Shown piece after piece: positions 19,365-28,686 of a stretch of 64,000 nt of DNA. Every line of letters begins with the position of its first letter. Position 1 is the stretch's first letter. The DNA is taken from positions 310,001 to 374,000 of the forward strand of contig NZ_PDJL01000005.1 in NCBI RefSeq assembly GCF_002563795.1, given 5' to 3'. The stretch comes from Vibrio sp. ES.051. GTDB taxonomy: Bacteria; Pseudomonadota; Gammaproteobacteria; Enterobacterales; Vibrionaceae. Made by a program: the position numbers and the translations under genes. A model generated the notes under the pieces. That model did no database searches and was not told the origin of the DNA. It was given only the letters and a program-made list of their open reading frames with translations.

Positions 19365-21011
19365 TTACAGACCTGCTTCGGCAAATACTTGATTCACAAT
19401 TTCTTGCGCTTCCGCTTCAATTTGTTTGAGGTGTTCTTCACCTTTGAAGCTTTCGCAGTAAATTTTGTAAATATCTTCAGTGCCCGATGGACGCGCAGCA
19501 AACCAACCGTTTTCAGTGGTGACTTTTAACCCACCGATCGCAGCCCCGTTACCAGGCGCATGTGTTAGACGAGCCGTAATTGGATCACCCGCTAATGTTT
19601 CTGCAGAGACCATTTCTGGCGACAGTTTCTTCAGCACGTCTTTTTGCGGACCATTTGCTACCGCTTGGATTCGATTGTACTTCGACTCACCGTGCTTAGC
19701 GGCAAGCTCTTCGTAGTACTCTTGAGGGTTCTTACCTGTTACTGCTGTAATCTCAGCAGCAAGCAAACAAAGCAGGATACCGTCTTTGTCTGTTGACCAA
19801 GGCGTACCATCTTTACGAAGAAAAGATGCGCCTGCACTCTCTTCACCACCAAAGCCAAACTTACCGTTGTAAAGGCCATCAACAAACCATTTAAAGCCTA
19901 CAGGCACTTCACAAAGCTCACGACCTAGGTCAGTTACTACACGATCAATAAGAGCACTTGATACCAGTGTTTTACCAACGGCAACGTCTTTGCTCCACGC
20001 ATCGCGATGACGGTACAAATAATCGATACATACTGCTAGAAAGTGGTTCGGGTTCATCAAACCTTTTGGCGTTACAATACCGTGACGATCGTAGTCAGGA
20101 TCATTACCAAACGCCAAATCGTATTCATCTTTCAGAGCGAGCAGTCCTGCCATTGCGTATGGAGAAGAACAGTCCATACGCACTACACCATCTTTATCTA
20201 ACGACATGAATTGGAAAGACGGGTCAATAGCTTCGCTCACTAGGGTTAAATCTAAGTTGTATGCCTGACCAATTTGACGCCAATAGTCGATACCACTTCC
20301 ACCCAGTGGGTCTACACCTATTTTCAGGTTTGCCTTTTGAATCGCTTCCATATCGATAACGTTCACTAGATCATCGATGTATGGTTTTACTAAATCCATC
20401 TCAACAAACAAATCAGATGCTTTTGCCTCTGCTAGAGGAAGACGTTTGACCTCTTTTAGACCATCAGCAATTAACTTATTGGCTCGATCTTCAATCGCTT
20501 GTGTCAGCTCAGCTTCCGCTGGACCACCATGAGTTGGGTTATACTTGATACCGCCGTCTTGTGGTGGGTTATGAGAAGGTGTGATCACAATACCATCTGC
20601 ACTTTCAACATGTTTGGTGTTATACGTCAGGATCGCATGAGAAATGCCTGGCGTTGGTGTGTAACCATTATTCTTCTGAACGATGACTTTTACGCCATTT
20701 GCAATCAAAACTTCAATCACGCTTGAAAAAGCAGGCTCAGAAAGTGCGTGAGTATCTTTACCGACAAACAGTGGCCCTGTCGTTCCCCGCTGGGCACGAA
20801 CTTCAGCAACCGCTTGAGCAATAGCCAAAATGTGGTTTGCATTAAATGTATGCTTATCTGCGGTACCACGGTGACCCGATGTACCAAATTCAACCTGATG
20901 TTCTGGGTTCATCGCATCAGGTTGAAGCAAGAAATAATTGGCAACTAATGCTGGAATATTGTGAAGATCTTCCTGCTGCGCTTTTTGCCCAGCACGAGGG
21001 TGTATAGCCAT
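19365..21011 (-). CDS. pgm: Phosphoglucomutase (alpha-D-glucose specific)
   Basis: Pgm interconverts glucose-1-phosphate and glucose-6-phosphate, linking glycogen and cell-envelope sugar synthesis to glycolysis. The phosphoserine lies in [14 protein letters not shown] (Ser146). The Mg2+ loop is DPDYDRHG. The phosphate-binding end is [16 protein letters not shown] chose the ATG at 21011 (548 residues) over one three codons upstream, because an AAAGG site stands nine bases before it and the N-terminus MAIHPRAGQ then matches E. coli. It follows seqA on the same strand, but a hairpin terminator lies between them. Confidence 0.96.
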   Translation of the reverse strand: MAIHPRAGQKAQQEDLHNIPALVANYFLLQPDAMNPEHQVEFGTSGHRGTADKHTFNANHILAIAQAVAEVRAQRGTTGPLFVGKDTHALSEPAFSSVIEVLIANGVKVIVQKNNGYTPTPGISHAILTYNTKHVESADGIVITPSHNPPQDGGIKYNPTHGGPAEAELTQAIEDRANKLIADGLKEVKRLPLAEAKASDLFVEMDLVKPYIDDLVNVIDMEAIQKANLKIGVDPLGGSGIDYWRQIGQAYNLDLTLVSEAIDPSFQFMSLDKDGVVRMDCSSPYAMAGLLALKDEYDLAFGNDPDYDRHGIVTPKGLMNPNHFLAVCIDYLYRHRDAWSKDVAVGKTLVSSALIDRVVTDLGRELCEVPVGFKWFVDGLYNGKFGFGGEESAGASFLRKDGTPWSTDKDGILLCLLAAEITAVTGKNPQEYYEELAAKHGESKYNRIQAVANGPQKDVLKKLSPEMVSAETLAGDPITARLTHAPGNGAAIGGLKVTTENGWFAARPSGTEDIYKIYCESFKGEEHLKQIEAEAQEIVNQVFAEAGL

Positions 21012-21044
21012 GTTTGACATCCTTTCTTCTAAAAATAGTAAAAT

Positions 21045-21090
21045 TAAAAAAGCCCCATAATATCCACTAATTGCGGTACATTATGAGGCT
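21045..21090 (-). terminator. Terminator after seqA
   Basis: On the minus strand, arms GCCTCATAAT and ATTATGGGGC are followed by a T6 run. This partly separates seqA from pgm transcription. Confidence 0.7.
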
Positions 21091-21103
21091 TCTATCAGGT
21101 TTC

Positions 21104-21646
21104 TTAGATTGAACCTGTTACTTTTTCTATTAACTCAGATTGGAAACCCATGTGTGCCATCACTTGTTCAACCATCTGTCTTTTACGACTGGTATTGTTG
21201 TTCGTGATTACCCAAAATGGCGTGCCAGGAATGGCTTTTGGCTTGGTCGTATTACCGTTTGCCAATAAGGTTTCTTCATTATTTGCAAAGTAAACGCGCT
21301 TGCGCCCCTTCACATTCGTAGCCTGAGCGAACCCTTCTGGATTTAATTGATGTAAGGTCGATAGTACTAAAATAAAGCGATCAATCGCTTTATTTAGAGC
21401 GGCAAACTCATCAGAAATTAGCAGCGAACGCATTTCTTTCACTACATCAACCAATTCTGTTTTACCCGCATCTTTACTTACTACAATCCCTTGTGGCTTT
21501 TCTACTACAGGAGCGGCTTCAGCTTCCTGCAACTGACCATCAAGGTTTAAAAGGCGTCGCAAAATATCCGAGGCACTTTCACCGATATGCTGAGTCTGGC
21601 CAGCAATGTAACGGTATAGATCCTCATCAACCTCAATTGTTTTCAT
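21104..21646 (-). CDS. seqA: Negative modulator of replication initiation SeqA
   Basis: SeqA binds hemimethylated GATC sites and sequesters newly replicated origins. It has 180 residues (E. coli 181). The N-terminal oligomerisation part is MKTIEVDEDLYRYIAGQTQHIGESASDILRRLL. A variable linker (about 52-72) follows, then the C-terminal DNA-binding domain with KGRKRVYFANNEETLLANGN and PFWVITNNNTSRKRQMVEQVM. It is divergent from ybfF and upstream of pgm, the same neighbourhood as in E. coli. Confidence 0.97.
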   Translation of the reverse strand: MKTIEVDEDLYRYIAGQTQHIGESASDILRRLLNLDGQLQEAEAAPVVEKPQGIVVSKDAGKTELVDVVKEMRSLLISDEFAALNKAIDRFILVLSTLHQLNPEGFAQATNVKGRKRVYFANNEETLLANGNTTKPKAIPGTPFWVITNNNTSRKRQMVEQVMAHMGFQSELIEKVTGSI

Positions 21647-21738
21647 TCGCTTTTCACATTCTCAGTGTTTAAACTCTGGGGGATTATAACGAGATCCTCT
21701 CGGATACTCCACGTTAAACCCATCACGAATAAGATAAA

Positions 21739-22506
21739 ATGTCAGCATTACTCCATTATAAGCAGGAAGGCCAAGGCCAAACAGTTGTTTTGATTCACGG
21801 ATTGTTTGGTAGTTTAAGTAATCTGGGCCTACTAGCTCGTGACCTTATAAAAGATCACTCAGTGATCAGTATCGACCTACGAAATCATGGCCTCTCTTTT
21901 CATTCTGATACCCATAATTACAATGAGATGGCAAAAGATGTGGCGCAACTCCTACAATACTTAAATGTTGATCCATCTATTGTTATTGGGCATTCAATGG
22001 GTGGAAAGGTCGCGATGACACTGGTGGAGATTGCTCCAGAGCTCGTCAAACAGTTGGTCGTACTCGACATGGCTCCGGTCGCTTATACGACAAATCGCCA
22101 CGACAACGTGTTCAACGGTTTACATGCCGTTATCAAAGACAGTCCTGCCAACCGTCAACAAGCGATGGATATTCTTGCTCAACATATTGACATTGATGCT
22201 GTGAGGCAATTTCTTTCTAAATCTCTTTACAAAAATGGCGATAAAATGGACTGGCGGTTCAACGTACAAAACCTTTTTAATAATTACACAGAAATTATTG
22301 GCTGGCAGGAAATCATTCCCACAGAAATACCAACACTGTTTGTCAAAGGTGGTGATTCCGATTACTTAATGCCAGAGCACCAACCAGCGGTACAAAAGCA
22401 GTTCAAGCAAGCGAAAGCACATATTATCGCTAACACAGGTCACTGGTTGCATGCAGAAAAACCCGCTGAAGTAATGAGAGTGATACGGAAATACATTTCG
22501 AGTTAA
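21739..22506 (+). CDS. ybfF: Alpha/beta-hydrolase esterase, YbfF family
   Basis: A 255-residue cytoplasmic serine esterase. The E. coli relative YbfF has been reported to hydrolyse acyl-CoA and related esters; the natural substrate is unclear. The nucleophile elbow is GHSMGG with Ser86, the oxyanion region is VLIHGLFGS, and the catalytic histidine is in ANTGHWLHAEKP. It is divergent from seqA, as in E. coli. Confidence 0.94.
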   Translation: MSALLHYKQEGQGQTVVLIHGLFGSLSNLGLLARDLIKDHSVISIDLRNHGLSFHSDTHNYNEMAKDVAQLLQYLNVDPSIVIGHSMGGKVAMTLVEIAPELVKQLVVLDMAPVAYTTNRHDNVFNGLHAVIKDSPANRQQAMDILAQHIDIDAVRQFLSKSLYKNGDKMDWRFNVQNLFNNYTEIIGWQEIIPTEIPTLFVKGGDSDYLMPEHQPAVQKQFKQAKAHIIANTGHWLHAEKPAEVMRVIRKYISS

Positions 22507-22618
22507 CAAATTCGGAAAGCAACGATAGATTATTGAAATAACCCTTCTTGTAGTGCATTAACTTTACCGTTTAACAGTGGTATAGTTCGCCCAAGAATTT
22601 TCGGCATGAAGGGCTAAA

Positions 22619-22840
22619 ATGCTTTACGACTATATGGATATGCTCGAGTCTATTGGGCTCGATCTTCTTTTTGCTGCTATCTTCTTTTTCATCGGGATGG
22701 CGATAAAAGATGTGCTAAAGCAAGGCAATGTACCTGTTTTTGGTCGTCGTATTGTATGGTTAGTCCTTTTCCTAGGCTGTGCTGGTTTTGTGGCAAAAGG
22801 TGTAATTCAGCTAACTTGGGAAGGCTCAGGGTTAGGTTAA
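22619..22840 (+). CDS. DUF2788 family small membrane protein
   Basis: A 73-residue protein with two hydrophobic helices (about 15-30 and 47-65) separated by a short basic loop GRRIV. It matches the DUF2788 family of marine gammaproteobacteria, whose function is unknown. It lies between ybfF and fldA, 48 bases before fldA, and may be co-transcribed with it. There is no catalytic motif. Confidence 0.85.
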   Translation: MLYDYMDMLESIGLDLLFAAIFFFIGMAIKDVLKQGNVPVFGRRIVWLVLFLGCAGFVAKGVIQLTWEGSGLG

Positions 22841-22888
22841 ACCCTCAGTACCATCGCCAATAACAAACAATGTAAAGGTATAGACTCT

Positions 22889-23422
22889 ATGGCAAGTGTA
22901 GGTATCTTCTTCGGTAGCGACACAGGTAATACTGAAGCCGTTGCAAAGATGATTCAAAAGCAACTAGGTAAGCACTTAGTTCACGTTCAAGACATCGCAA
23001 AAAGCAGCAAAGAGGACATCGATAACTTTGATCTTCTTCTTTTAGGTATCCCAACTTGGTACTACGGCGAGGCACAATGTGATTGGGATGACTTCTTCCC
23101 TGAGCTTGAGCAGATCGATTTCTCTACTAAGCTAGTGGCTATCTTTGGCTGTGGCGACCAAGAAGACTACGCAGAATACTTCTGTGATGCGATGGGTACA
23201 GTACGCGACATCGTTGAGTCTAAAGGTGGGACAATCCTTGGCCATACGTCAACTGACACCTATGAATTTGAAGCATCGAAAGCACTTGTTGAGGGTGATG
23301 AGAGCCAATTCGTAGGCCTATGTATTGACGAAGATCGTCAACCGGAACTGACGGACGAACGTGTAGAGAACTGGGTTAAACAGATTTACGAAGAAATGTG
23401 CCTAGCAGAACTTGAAGGCTGA
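22889..23422 (+). CDS. fldA: Flavodoxin, long-chain
   Basis: Flavodoxin carries one electron in place of ferredoxin, for example to radical-SAM enzymes and IspG/IspH. The 177 residues, including the extra loop of long-chain flavodoxins, have the FMN phosphate loop FGSDTGNTEAVAK at the N-terminus. The isoalloxazine-binding segments are IPTWYYGEAQCDWDD and FGCGDQEDYAEYFCDAM. It is an essential core gene in E. coli and is followed here by a strong terminator. In E. coli fldA lies next to fur; here a minus-strand DUF4442 gene sits between them. Confidence 0.96.
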   Translation: MASVGIFFGSDTGNTEAVAKMIQKQLGKHLVHVQDIAKSSKEDIDNFDLLLLGIPTWYYGEAQCDWDDFFPELEQIDFSTKLVAIFGCGDQEDYAEYFCDAMGTVRDIVESKGGTILGHTSTDTYEFEASKALVEGDESQFVGLCIDEDRQPELTDERVENWVKQIYEEMCLAELEG

Positions 23423-23434
23423 GTAAGCATTTTG

Positions 23435-23459
23435 AAGACCTCCACTTGGAGGTCTTTTT
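23435..23459 (+). terminator. Terminator after fldA
   Basis: Stem AAGACCTCC/GGAGGTCTT with an ACTT loop is followed by T residues. Confidence 0.9.
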
Positions 23460-23470
23460 GTATGCACTTA

Positions 23471-24001
23471 TTACAGAGCATTGCTGAGTTCTTCCTCTTC
23501 ACGATACTGCGGTTTCTTTCTTACATAGAGCTTGCGCTGAACCTCAGACACGACATTACCCTGCTTATCTTTGACATGAGTAATAAACTCCGGAAAGCAC
23601 TTTTCTCCATTGCGTGTTATTTGATAAATATCTTCCAGCATCCCTTCCGTAACTTCAAAATCTGCAAATAAATCACTCACCCCCGGCTTGATAAAATTGA
23701 TGCTCGCCTGTTTATCCCACACGTAATATTCTTCGCGTAAAATGCCCATCAACATAAGTGAATAAATTGGATCAGTGAGGGAGAAAATACTGCCACCATA
23801 TTGGGTCCGATTGGCATTTTTATTCCACCAGCGAAGCTTCAAACGCACCTTCACTGTTCGAAAGTCGTCAGAAATATGTAAGATTTTAATTCCAGCTCCC
23901 CAGAATGGGGGCCAAATATTCAACGAGAGTTTTACAATCCCTGGTTTGTATACCTTTGCAAGTCGCTTATTCATTACGATCCGTGCCCTCTCTAAGCTCA
24001 T
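23471..24001 (-). CDS. DUF4442 (hotdog-fold thioesterase-like) protein
   Basis: A 176-residue protein resembling DUF4442 members of the hotdog superfamily (substrate unknown). Recognisable parts are the GIKILHISDDFRTVKVRLKL strand, NKNANRTQYGGSIFSLTDP (the position of the hotdog central helix) and the KDKQGNVVSEVQRKLYVR end. The frame can be extended 51 bases to a TTG at 24052, but the ATG at 24001 gives the family-like start MSLERARIVMNKRLAKV and leaves room for a promoter. It lies between fldA and fur, on the opposite strand to both. Confidence 0.8.
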   Translation of the reverse strand: MSLERARIVMNKRLAKVYKPGIVKLSLNIWPPFWGAGIKILHISDDFRTVKVRLKLRWWNKNANRTQYGGSIFSLTDPIYSLMLMGILREEYYVWDKQASINFIKPGVSDLFADFEVTEGMLEDIYQITRNGEKCFPEFITHVKDKQGNVVSEVQRKLYVRKKPQYREEEELSNAL

Positions 24002-24173
24002 GTTATAAATTTGTAACTGGTCAGATCTGTAATATAATCGACGAGTTTCCAATTTACAAAAAGAATCTATTAACCCTTTGAAGTTCGTGGTTTAATGTTC
24101 TCAGCGCTTATCCTATAATGGTAATCAGATTAAATTCTGTTAAATCGCTGCAGATGATCCAACGGGAAAGTAT

Positions 24174-24623
24174 ATGTCAGATAATAATCAGGCGCTGAAG
24201 GATGCGGGTTTAAAAGTAACCCTTCCAAGGCTAAAAATTCTAGAAGTACTTCAGCAGCCAGACTGCCAGCACATCAGTGCTGAAGATTTGTACAAAAAGT
24301 TGATTGACCTAGGTGAAGAAATTGGCCTAGCAACTGTTTATCGAGTTCTCAACCAATTCGATGATGCTGGTATCGTAACTCGCCACCACTTTGAAGGTGG
24401 TAAGTCAGTCTTCGAATTATCGACTCAACATCACCATGATCACCTAGTTTGTCTAGACTGTGGTGAAGTTATTGAGTTTTCTGACGAAGTAATTGAAGAA
24501 CGTCAACGTGAGATTGCAGCTAAGTACAATGTAACGTTAACCAATCATAGCCTATACTTGTACGGTAAGTGTCGTGACGGTGGTTGTAAAGACAATCCAA
24601 ATGCACACAAATCAGCAAAATAA
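24174..24623 (+). CDS. fur: Ferric uptake regulator Fur
   Basis: Fur represses iron uptake genes when Fe2+ is available. The 149-residue protein has an N-terminal winged helix (DAGLKVTLPRLKILEVL, EEIGLATVYRVLNQFDDAGIV) and a dimerisation/metal domain with HHHDHLVCLDCGEVIEF and CRDGGCKDN. A candidate promoter TTAATG - 16 bases - TATAAT ends near 24119. A terminator follows the gene. Confidence 0.97.
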   Translation: MSDNNQALKDAGLKVTLPRLKILEVLQQPDCQHISAEDLYKKLIDLGEEIGLATVYRVLNQFDDAGIVTRHHFEGGKSVFELSTQHHHDHLVCLDCGEVIEFSDEVIEERQREIAAKYNVTLTNHSLYLYGKCRDGGCKDNPNAHKSAK

Positions 24624-24643
24624 TTGCTTATAGACTTAAAATG

Positions 24644-24671
24644 AACGTCAGCTACTGCTGGCGTTTTTTGT
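24644..24671 (+). terminator. Terminator after fur
   Basis: Stem ACGTCAGC/GCTGGCGT with a TACT loop is followed by T6. Confidence 0.85.
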
Positions 24672-24701
24672 TTCTTACAATCTATAAATATGATTCCGAT
24701 A

Positions 24702-24733
24702 ATAAAAATGCCAGCAGTAGCTGGCATTTTTAT
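24702..24733 (-). terminator. Terminator after glnS
   Basis: Stem AAAATGCCAGC/GCTGGCATTTT with an AGTA loop. It stands back to back with the fur terminator and its core (CAGCTACTGCTGG) is nearly the same sequence. Confidence 0.85.
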
Positions 24734-24753
24734 TAGTATTAGCATTTATGAGA

Positions 24754-26424
24754 TTATTGATTCTCTATCTTTGCCCATGTATCACGTAGACCAACCGTAC
24801 GGTTGAATACTAGATTATCTGCTGAAGAATCTTTCGAGTCCACACAGAAGTAACCTGTACGTTCAAACTGATAGCCTTTCTCTGCTTCTGCAGACGCTAG
24901 GCTAGGCTCGACCAAACCATTGATCACAACTAAAGATTCAGGGTTGATTGTAGAAGCAAAATCTTCTGCTGCGCCCGGGTTTGGAACGGTAAATAAACGA
25001 TCATATAGACGAATTTCAGCAGGTAATGCCTTATCAGCCGAGACCCAATGGATCACACCTTTTACCTTACGCCCGTCTTCTGGGTTCTTACCTAGCGTAT
25101 CCATATCGTAAGAACAGAAGATAGTCGTAATATTACCTTCTGTGTCTTTCTCAATGCGCTCTGCCTTAATCACGTAAGCTCCACGTAGACGCACTTCTTT
25201 ACCTAGAACCAAACGCTTGTACTTTTTGTTTGCTTCTTCACGGAAATCATCGCGCTCGATCCATAATTCACGCGTAAATGGCACTTCACGCACACCCATT
25301 TCAGGTTTGTTTGGGTGATTAGCAACCGTCAGCGTTTCTACCACGCCTTCTTTAAAGTTTTCGATAACAACCTTAACGGGATCCAATACTGCCATGGCAC
25401 GTGGTGCATTTTCGTTTAGGTCATCACGAATACAAGATTCTAGAGAACTGAACTCAATCATATTCTCTTGTTTTGTTACACCAATGCGCTTACAAAATTC
25501 GCGAATTGAAGCTGGTGTAAAACCACGACGACGTAGGCCAGATACCGTCGGCATACGTGGGTCATCCCAACCATCTACCAGTTTTTCTGTCACTAGCTGG
25601 TTAAGCTTACGCTTGGACATCACTGTGTATTCAAGATTTAGACGGCTAAACTCATACTGGTGTGGACGGCAATCAATCGTGATGTTGTCTAGCACCCAAT
25701 CATAAAGACGACGGTTATCCATGAATTCTAGCGTACAAATAGAGTGCGTAATGCCTTCAAGTGCATCAGAGATACAATGCGTAAAGTCGTACATTGGATA
25801 AATGCACCACTTATCACCTGTTTGATGGTGAGTCGCAAAACGCACACGGTAAAGCACAGGATCACGCATCACCATAAATGAAGAGCCCATGTCGATCTTA
25901 GCACGAAGACATGCTTTGCCTTCTTCAAATCCACCTGCACGCATTTTTTCAAATAGCGCTAGGTTTTCTTCAACAGAACGGTCACGGTACGGGCTAGGTT
26001 TACCTGGCGCTTTCAGCGTACCACGGTATTCACGAATCTGCTCTGGACTTAGCTCATCTACGTACGCTAGGCCTTTGTTAATCAATTCAATTGCATATTC
26101 GTAAAGCTTATCGAAGTAGTTTGATGAGTAACATACTTCACCACTCCACTCAAAGCCCAACCAGTTTACATCTTTCTTGATAGACTCAACGTATTCGATG
26201 TCTTCTTTTTCAGGGTTCGTATCGTCAAAACGTAGATTACATTGACCCTGGTAGTCCTGAGCAATACCGAAGTTCAAACAGATAGACTTTGCATGACCGA
26301 TATGCAGATAACCATTTGGTTCCGGCGGAAATCGAGTATGCACGCTAGTGTGTTTGCCATCCGCTAGATCTTTATCAATGATCTGGCGAATAAAGTTTGA
26401 TGGACGAGCATCAGCTTCACTCAT
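24754..26424 (-). CDS. glnS: Glutaminyl-tRNA synthetase
   Basis: GlnS charges tRNA-Gln with glutamine. It is 556 residues, the usual length of the bacterial enzyme. The class I signatures are [15 protein letters not shown] (HIGH at 41-44) and [11 protein letters not shown], which stands for KMSKS. The C-terminal anticodon-binding beta-barrels contain [17 protein letters not shown] and [10 protein letters not shown] segments. It is monocistronic between the two terminators. Confidence 0.97.
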   Translation of the reverse strand: MSEADARPSNFIRQIIDKDLADGKHTSVHTRFPPEPNGYLHIGHAKSICLNFGIAQDYQGQCNLRFDDTNPEKEDIEYVESIKKDVNWLGFEWSGEVCYSSNYFDKLYEYAIELINKGLAYVDELSPEQIREYRGTLKAPGKPSPYRDRSVEENLALFEKMRAGGFEEGKACLRAKIDMGSSFMVMRDPVLYRVRFATHHQTGDKWCIYPMYDFTHCISDALEGITHSICTLEFMDNRRLYDWVLDNITIDCRPHQYEFSRLNLEYTVMSKRKLNQLVTEKLVDGWDDPRMPTVSGLRRRGFTPASIREFCKRIGVTKQENMIEFSSLESCIRDDLNENAPRAMAVLDPVKVVIENFKEGVVETLTVANHPNKPEMGVREVPFTRELWIERDDFREEANKKYKRLVLGKEVRLRGAYVIKAERIEKDTEGNITTIFCSYDMDTLGKNPEDGRKVKGVIHWVSADKALPAEIRLYDRLFTVPNPGAAEDFASTINPESLVVINGLVEPSLASAEAEKGYQFERTGYFCVDSKDSSADNLVFNRTVGLRDTWAKIENQ

Positions 26425-26611
26425 CTATAGCACCTCAAAATAATAGTATTGTCAGAGAAAACGGAACTCTACATCCAATCACGGCTTTGCAGAGCGCATT
26501 ATTTCTAATGATCCACAATTCTAACCAATTAAACAACAAGAACTCGCGCTAAAACGACAATATTTATCGAGTTAATGCGAAAGCACGGCAGATTCAAAGT
26601 GCCAAAACAAG

Positions 26612-26637
26612 AAAAGGCCTCCTGAGGAGGCCTTTTT
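26612..26637 (-). terminator. Terminator between nagE and glnS
   Basis: Stem AAAAGGCCTCC/GGAGGCCTTTT with a TGA loop, about 60 bases past the nagE stop and upstream of the glnS promoter. Confidence 0.9.
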
Positions 26638-26699
26638 CAATGTTGTAGTATCAAGTGTCTGCAATACTAATAACAAACAATCACACCACTGTTAAACAG

Positions 26700-28196
26700 T
26701 TAAGCTGGTAGCTGGACACCACTTAAGTCTTCATCTTTTGATACATTCTTCATCTCACCAGCAACAATCTCTGCTAATGGACCAAGGATAACTTGTAGAT
26801 TGTTTGTACCAAGCTTCACAACTCCCATAGCTCCAAGATCTTTCAGAGTTTTCTCATTGATAACGCTCATATCTTTAACAGAAAGGCGCAAACGAGTAAT
26901 ACAGGCGTCGATAGAACTTAGGTTGTCATGACCGCCAAGTGCTTTCAAGTATTGACGAGCAAGCTCAGAAGAACTGCTTGATCCAACCACGTTATTAGAT
27001 GAAGCTTCTTCATCATCTTCACGTCCTGGTGTTTTAAGACCAAACTTAACAATCACTGTACGGAACACGAAGTAGTAAACCGCAAAGAAACCAAGACCTT
27101 GTACAATGAGCATGTACCAGTTCACTGCTAGCGGGTTACGAGTTGACAATACTAAGTCGACTAAACCAGCAGAGAAACCGAAACCTGCAATCCACTGCAT
27201 TGATGCCGCGATATAAACTGATACACCAGTCAATGCTGCGTGAAGAACGTACAGTCCTGGAGCAAGGAACATGAATGCAAATTCAAGTGGTTCTGTTACA
27301 CCGGTAAAGAATGAAGCAAACGCAGCCGCAATCATGATAGATGCCACTTTCTCTTTATTCTTTGATTTCGCAGTATGATACATCGCTAGAGCAGCACCCG
27401 GTAAACCAAACATCATGATTGGGAAGAAGCCTGCTTGGTACATCCCCGTAACACCTACCGTTGCCGTGCCTTCAGCTAATGATTTCGCACCGCCAAGGAA
27501 GTTTGGAATATCATTAATACCAGCAACATCAAACCAGAACACTGAGTTTAGTGCATGGTGCAGACCAACAGGAATTAGAAGACGGTTGAAGAATGCGTAA
27601 ACACCTGCACCTGCTTCACCCATACCTTGAATGCTTTCACCAAAACTTACCAGACCGCCGTAAACTGATGGCCAAACGTACATTAAAATGAACGCAATAA
27701 CGATACCAGCAAAAGAAGTTAGGATCGGTACAAGACGCTTACCAGAGAAAAACGCCAGTGCTTTGTGCAGCTCTACGTGAGAAAAACGGTTGTACAATTC
27801 AGCAGAAACAATACCAACCAAGATACCTACGAACTGGTTATTGATTTTACCAAATGCAGCCGATACTTCACTTGGGTCAATGCCTTGAATTTGTGCTACT
27901 GCACCAGGGGCCAAAAGCGTTGTGACAACTAAGAAGCCCACGAAGCCTGAAAGTGCAGCGGCGCCATCTTTGTCTTTAGACATTCCGTAAGCAACACCAA
28001 CAGCGAACAATACTGACATATTGTCAATAATTGCTGCACCAGCTTTAATAAGAAATGCAGCAAGTGCACTGTTCGCGCCCCAGCCATTTGGGTCGATCCA
28101 GTAGCCAATACCCATGAGTATTGCTGCTGCAGGAAGTGTGGCGACCGGCACCATAAGCGCCTTACCCACCTTCTGGAAGTATCCGAGAATATTCAC
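26700..28196 (-). CDS. nagE: PTS N-acetylglucosamine-specific EIICB permease
   Basis: NagE imports GlcNAc across the inner membrane and phosphorylates it to GlcNAc-6-P. The 498 residues comprise the glucose-family IIC membrane domain (about 1-380, starting MNILGYFQKVGKALMVPVA, with the GVTEPLEFAFMF signature) and a IIB domain with phosphocysteine in IDACITRLRL (Cys432). The C-terminal IIA domain of the E. coli protein (about 650 residues) is absent, so phosphate must come from a separate IIA, most simply the Crr encoded at 61672. The start is GTG, preceded by AGGGGGA. It is divergent from nagA-nagC. Confidence 0.95.
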   Translation of the reverse strand: MNILGYFQKVGKALMVPVATLPAAAILMGIGYWIDPNGWGANSALAAFLIKAGAAIIDNMSVLFAVGVAYGMSKDKDGAAALSGFVGFLVVTTLLAPGAVAQIQGIDPSEVSAAFGKINNQFVGILVGIVSAELYNRFSHVELHKALAFFSGKRLVPILTSFAGIVIAFILMYVWPSVYGGLVSFGESIQGMGEAGAGVYAFFNRLLIPVGLHHALNSVFWFDVAGINDIPNFLGGAKSLAEGTATVGVTGMYQAGFFPIMMFGLPGAALAMYHTAKSKNKEKVASIMIAAAFASFFTGVTEPLEFAFMFLAPGLYVLHAALTGVSVYIAASMQWIAGFGFSAGLVDLVLSTRNPLAVNWYMLIVQGLGFFAVYYFVFRTVIVKFGLKTPGREDDEEASSNNVVGSSSSSELARQYLKALGGHDNLSSIDACITRLRLSVKDMSVINEKTLKDLGAMGVVKLGTNNLQVILGPLAEIVAGEMKNVSKDEDLSGVQLPA

Positions 28197-28686
28197 CTTT
28201 AGTTCCCCCTATAGGATTAGATGTTATGTTGAATGACTTATTTTAGTCGTCCAATTTAGTCATGCTCAGTTTATGATATTAATTTTGCCCCGCAAATTAA
28301 AAGCTCACTGTTTGTGATCATAATCACCTGAACTTGCCCTTTCAGAAGGTTTTTGCTAGCGAGATCATAAAACTTATTTTATTATACAAAAGAATGGTGT
28401 TTTAGAGATAATATTCTCGCACTTTATGCAAAGCAGAATCGGTGTTATTTTGGTATTTAGGCAAGTAACTCACCGTAACTTCGCTCTGAAAAAGAATCAT
28501 AAAAAAACAAATAACTCATTAAATTTTCAGTTAGTTACCTTAAAAACATCATCGAAAAACGCAACTTGCTGCATTTAACTCGTTATCTAATTCAGTGATA
28601 CAAACTAAGTATCCACAAGGCTCATGTAATCACCACTTAGGTAACGATACAGAAATTGAATTCTCATCTATAAGGACTAGCTGACT
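28197..28686. promoter_or_regulatory. Divergent nagE / nagA control region
   Basis: A 490-base AT-rich intergenic region. It contains a near-consensus CRP site (28313-28328) and an imperfect palindrome TTATTTTAT/ACAAAAGAA at 28374-28394 that could be a NagC operator. No small gene was seen. An AAGGA site precedes nagA by ten bases. Confidence 0.6.
28313..28328. promoter_or_regulatory. CRP binding site in nagE-nagA region
   Basis: TGTGATCATAATCACC keeps the TGTGA-N6-TCAC(A) consensus at nine of ten key bases. Activation by cAMP-CRP fits a sugar-uptake operon. Confidence 0.75.

Noticed and set aside
24002..24052. TTG-initiated N-terminal extension of the DUF4442 gene
   Set aside because: The ATG at 24001 gives a family-like start, and the extension runs into the promoter region shared with fur.
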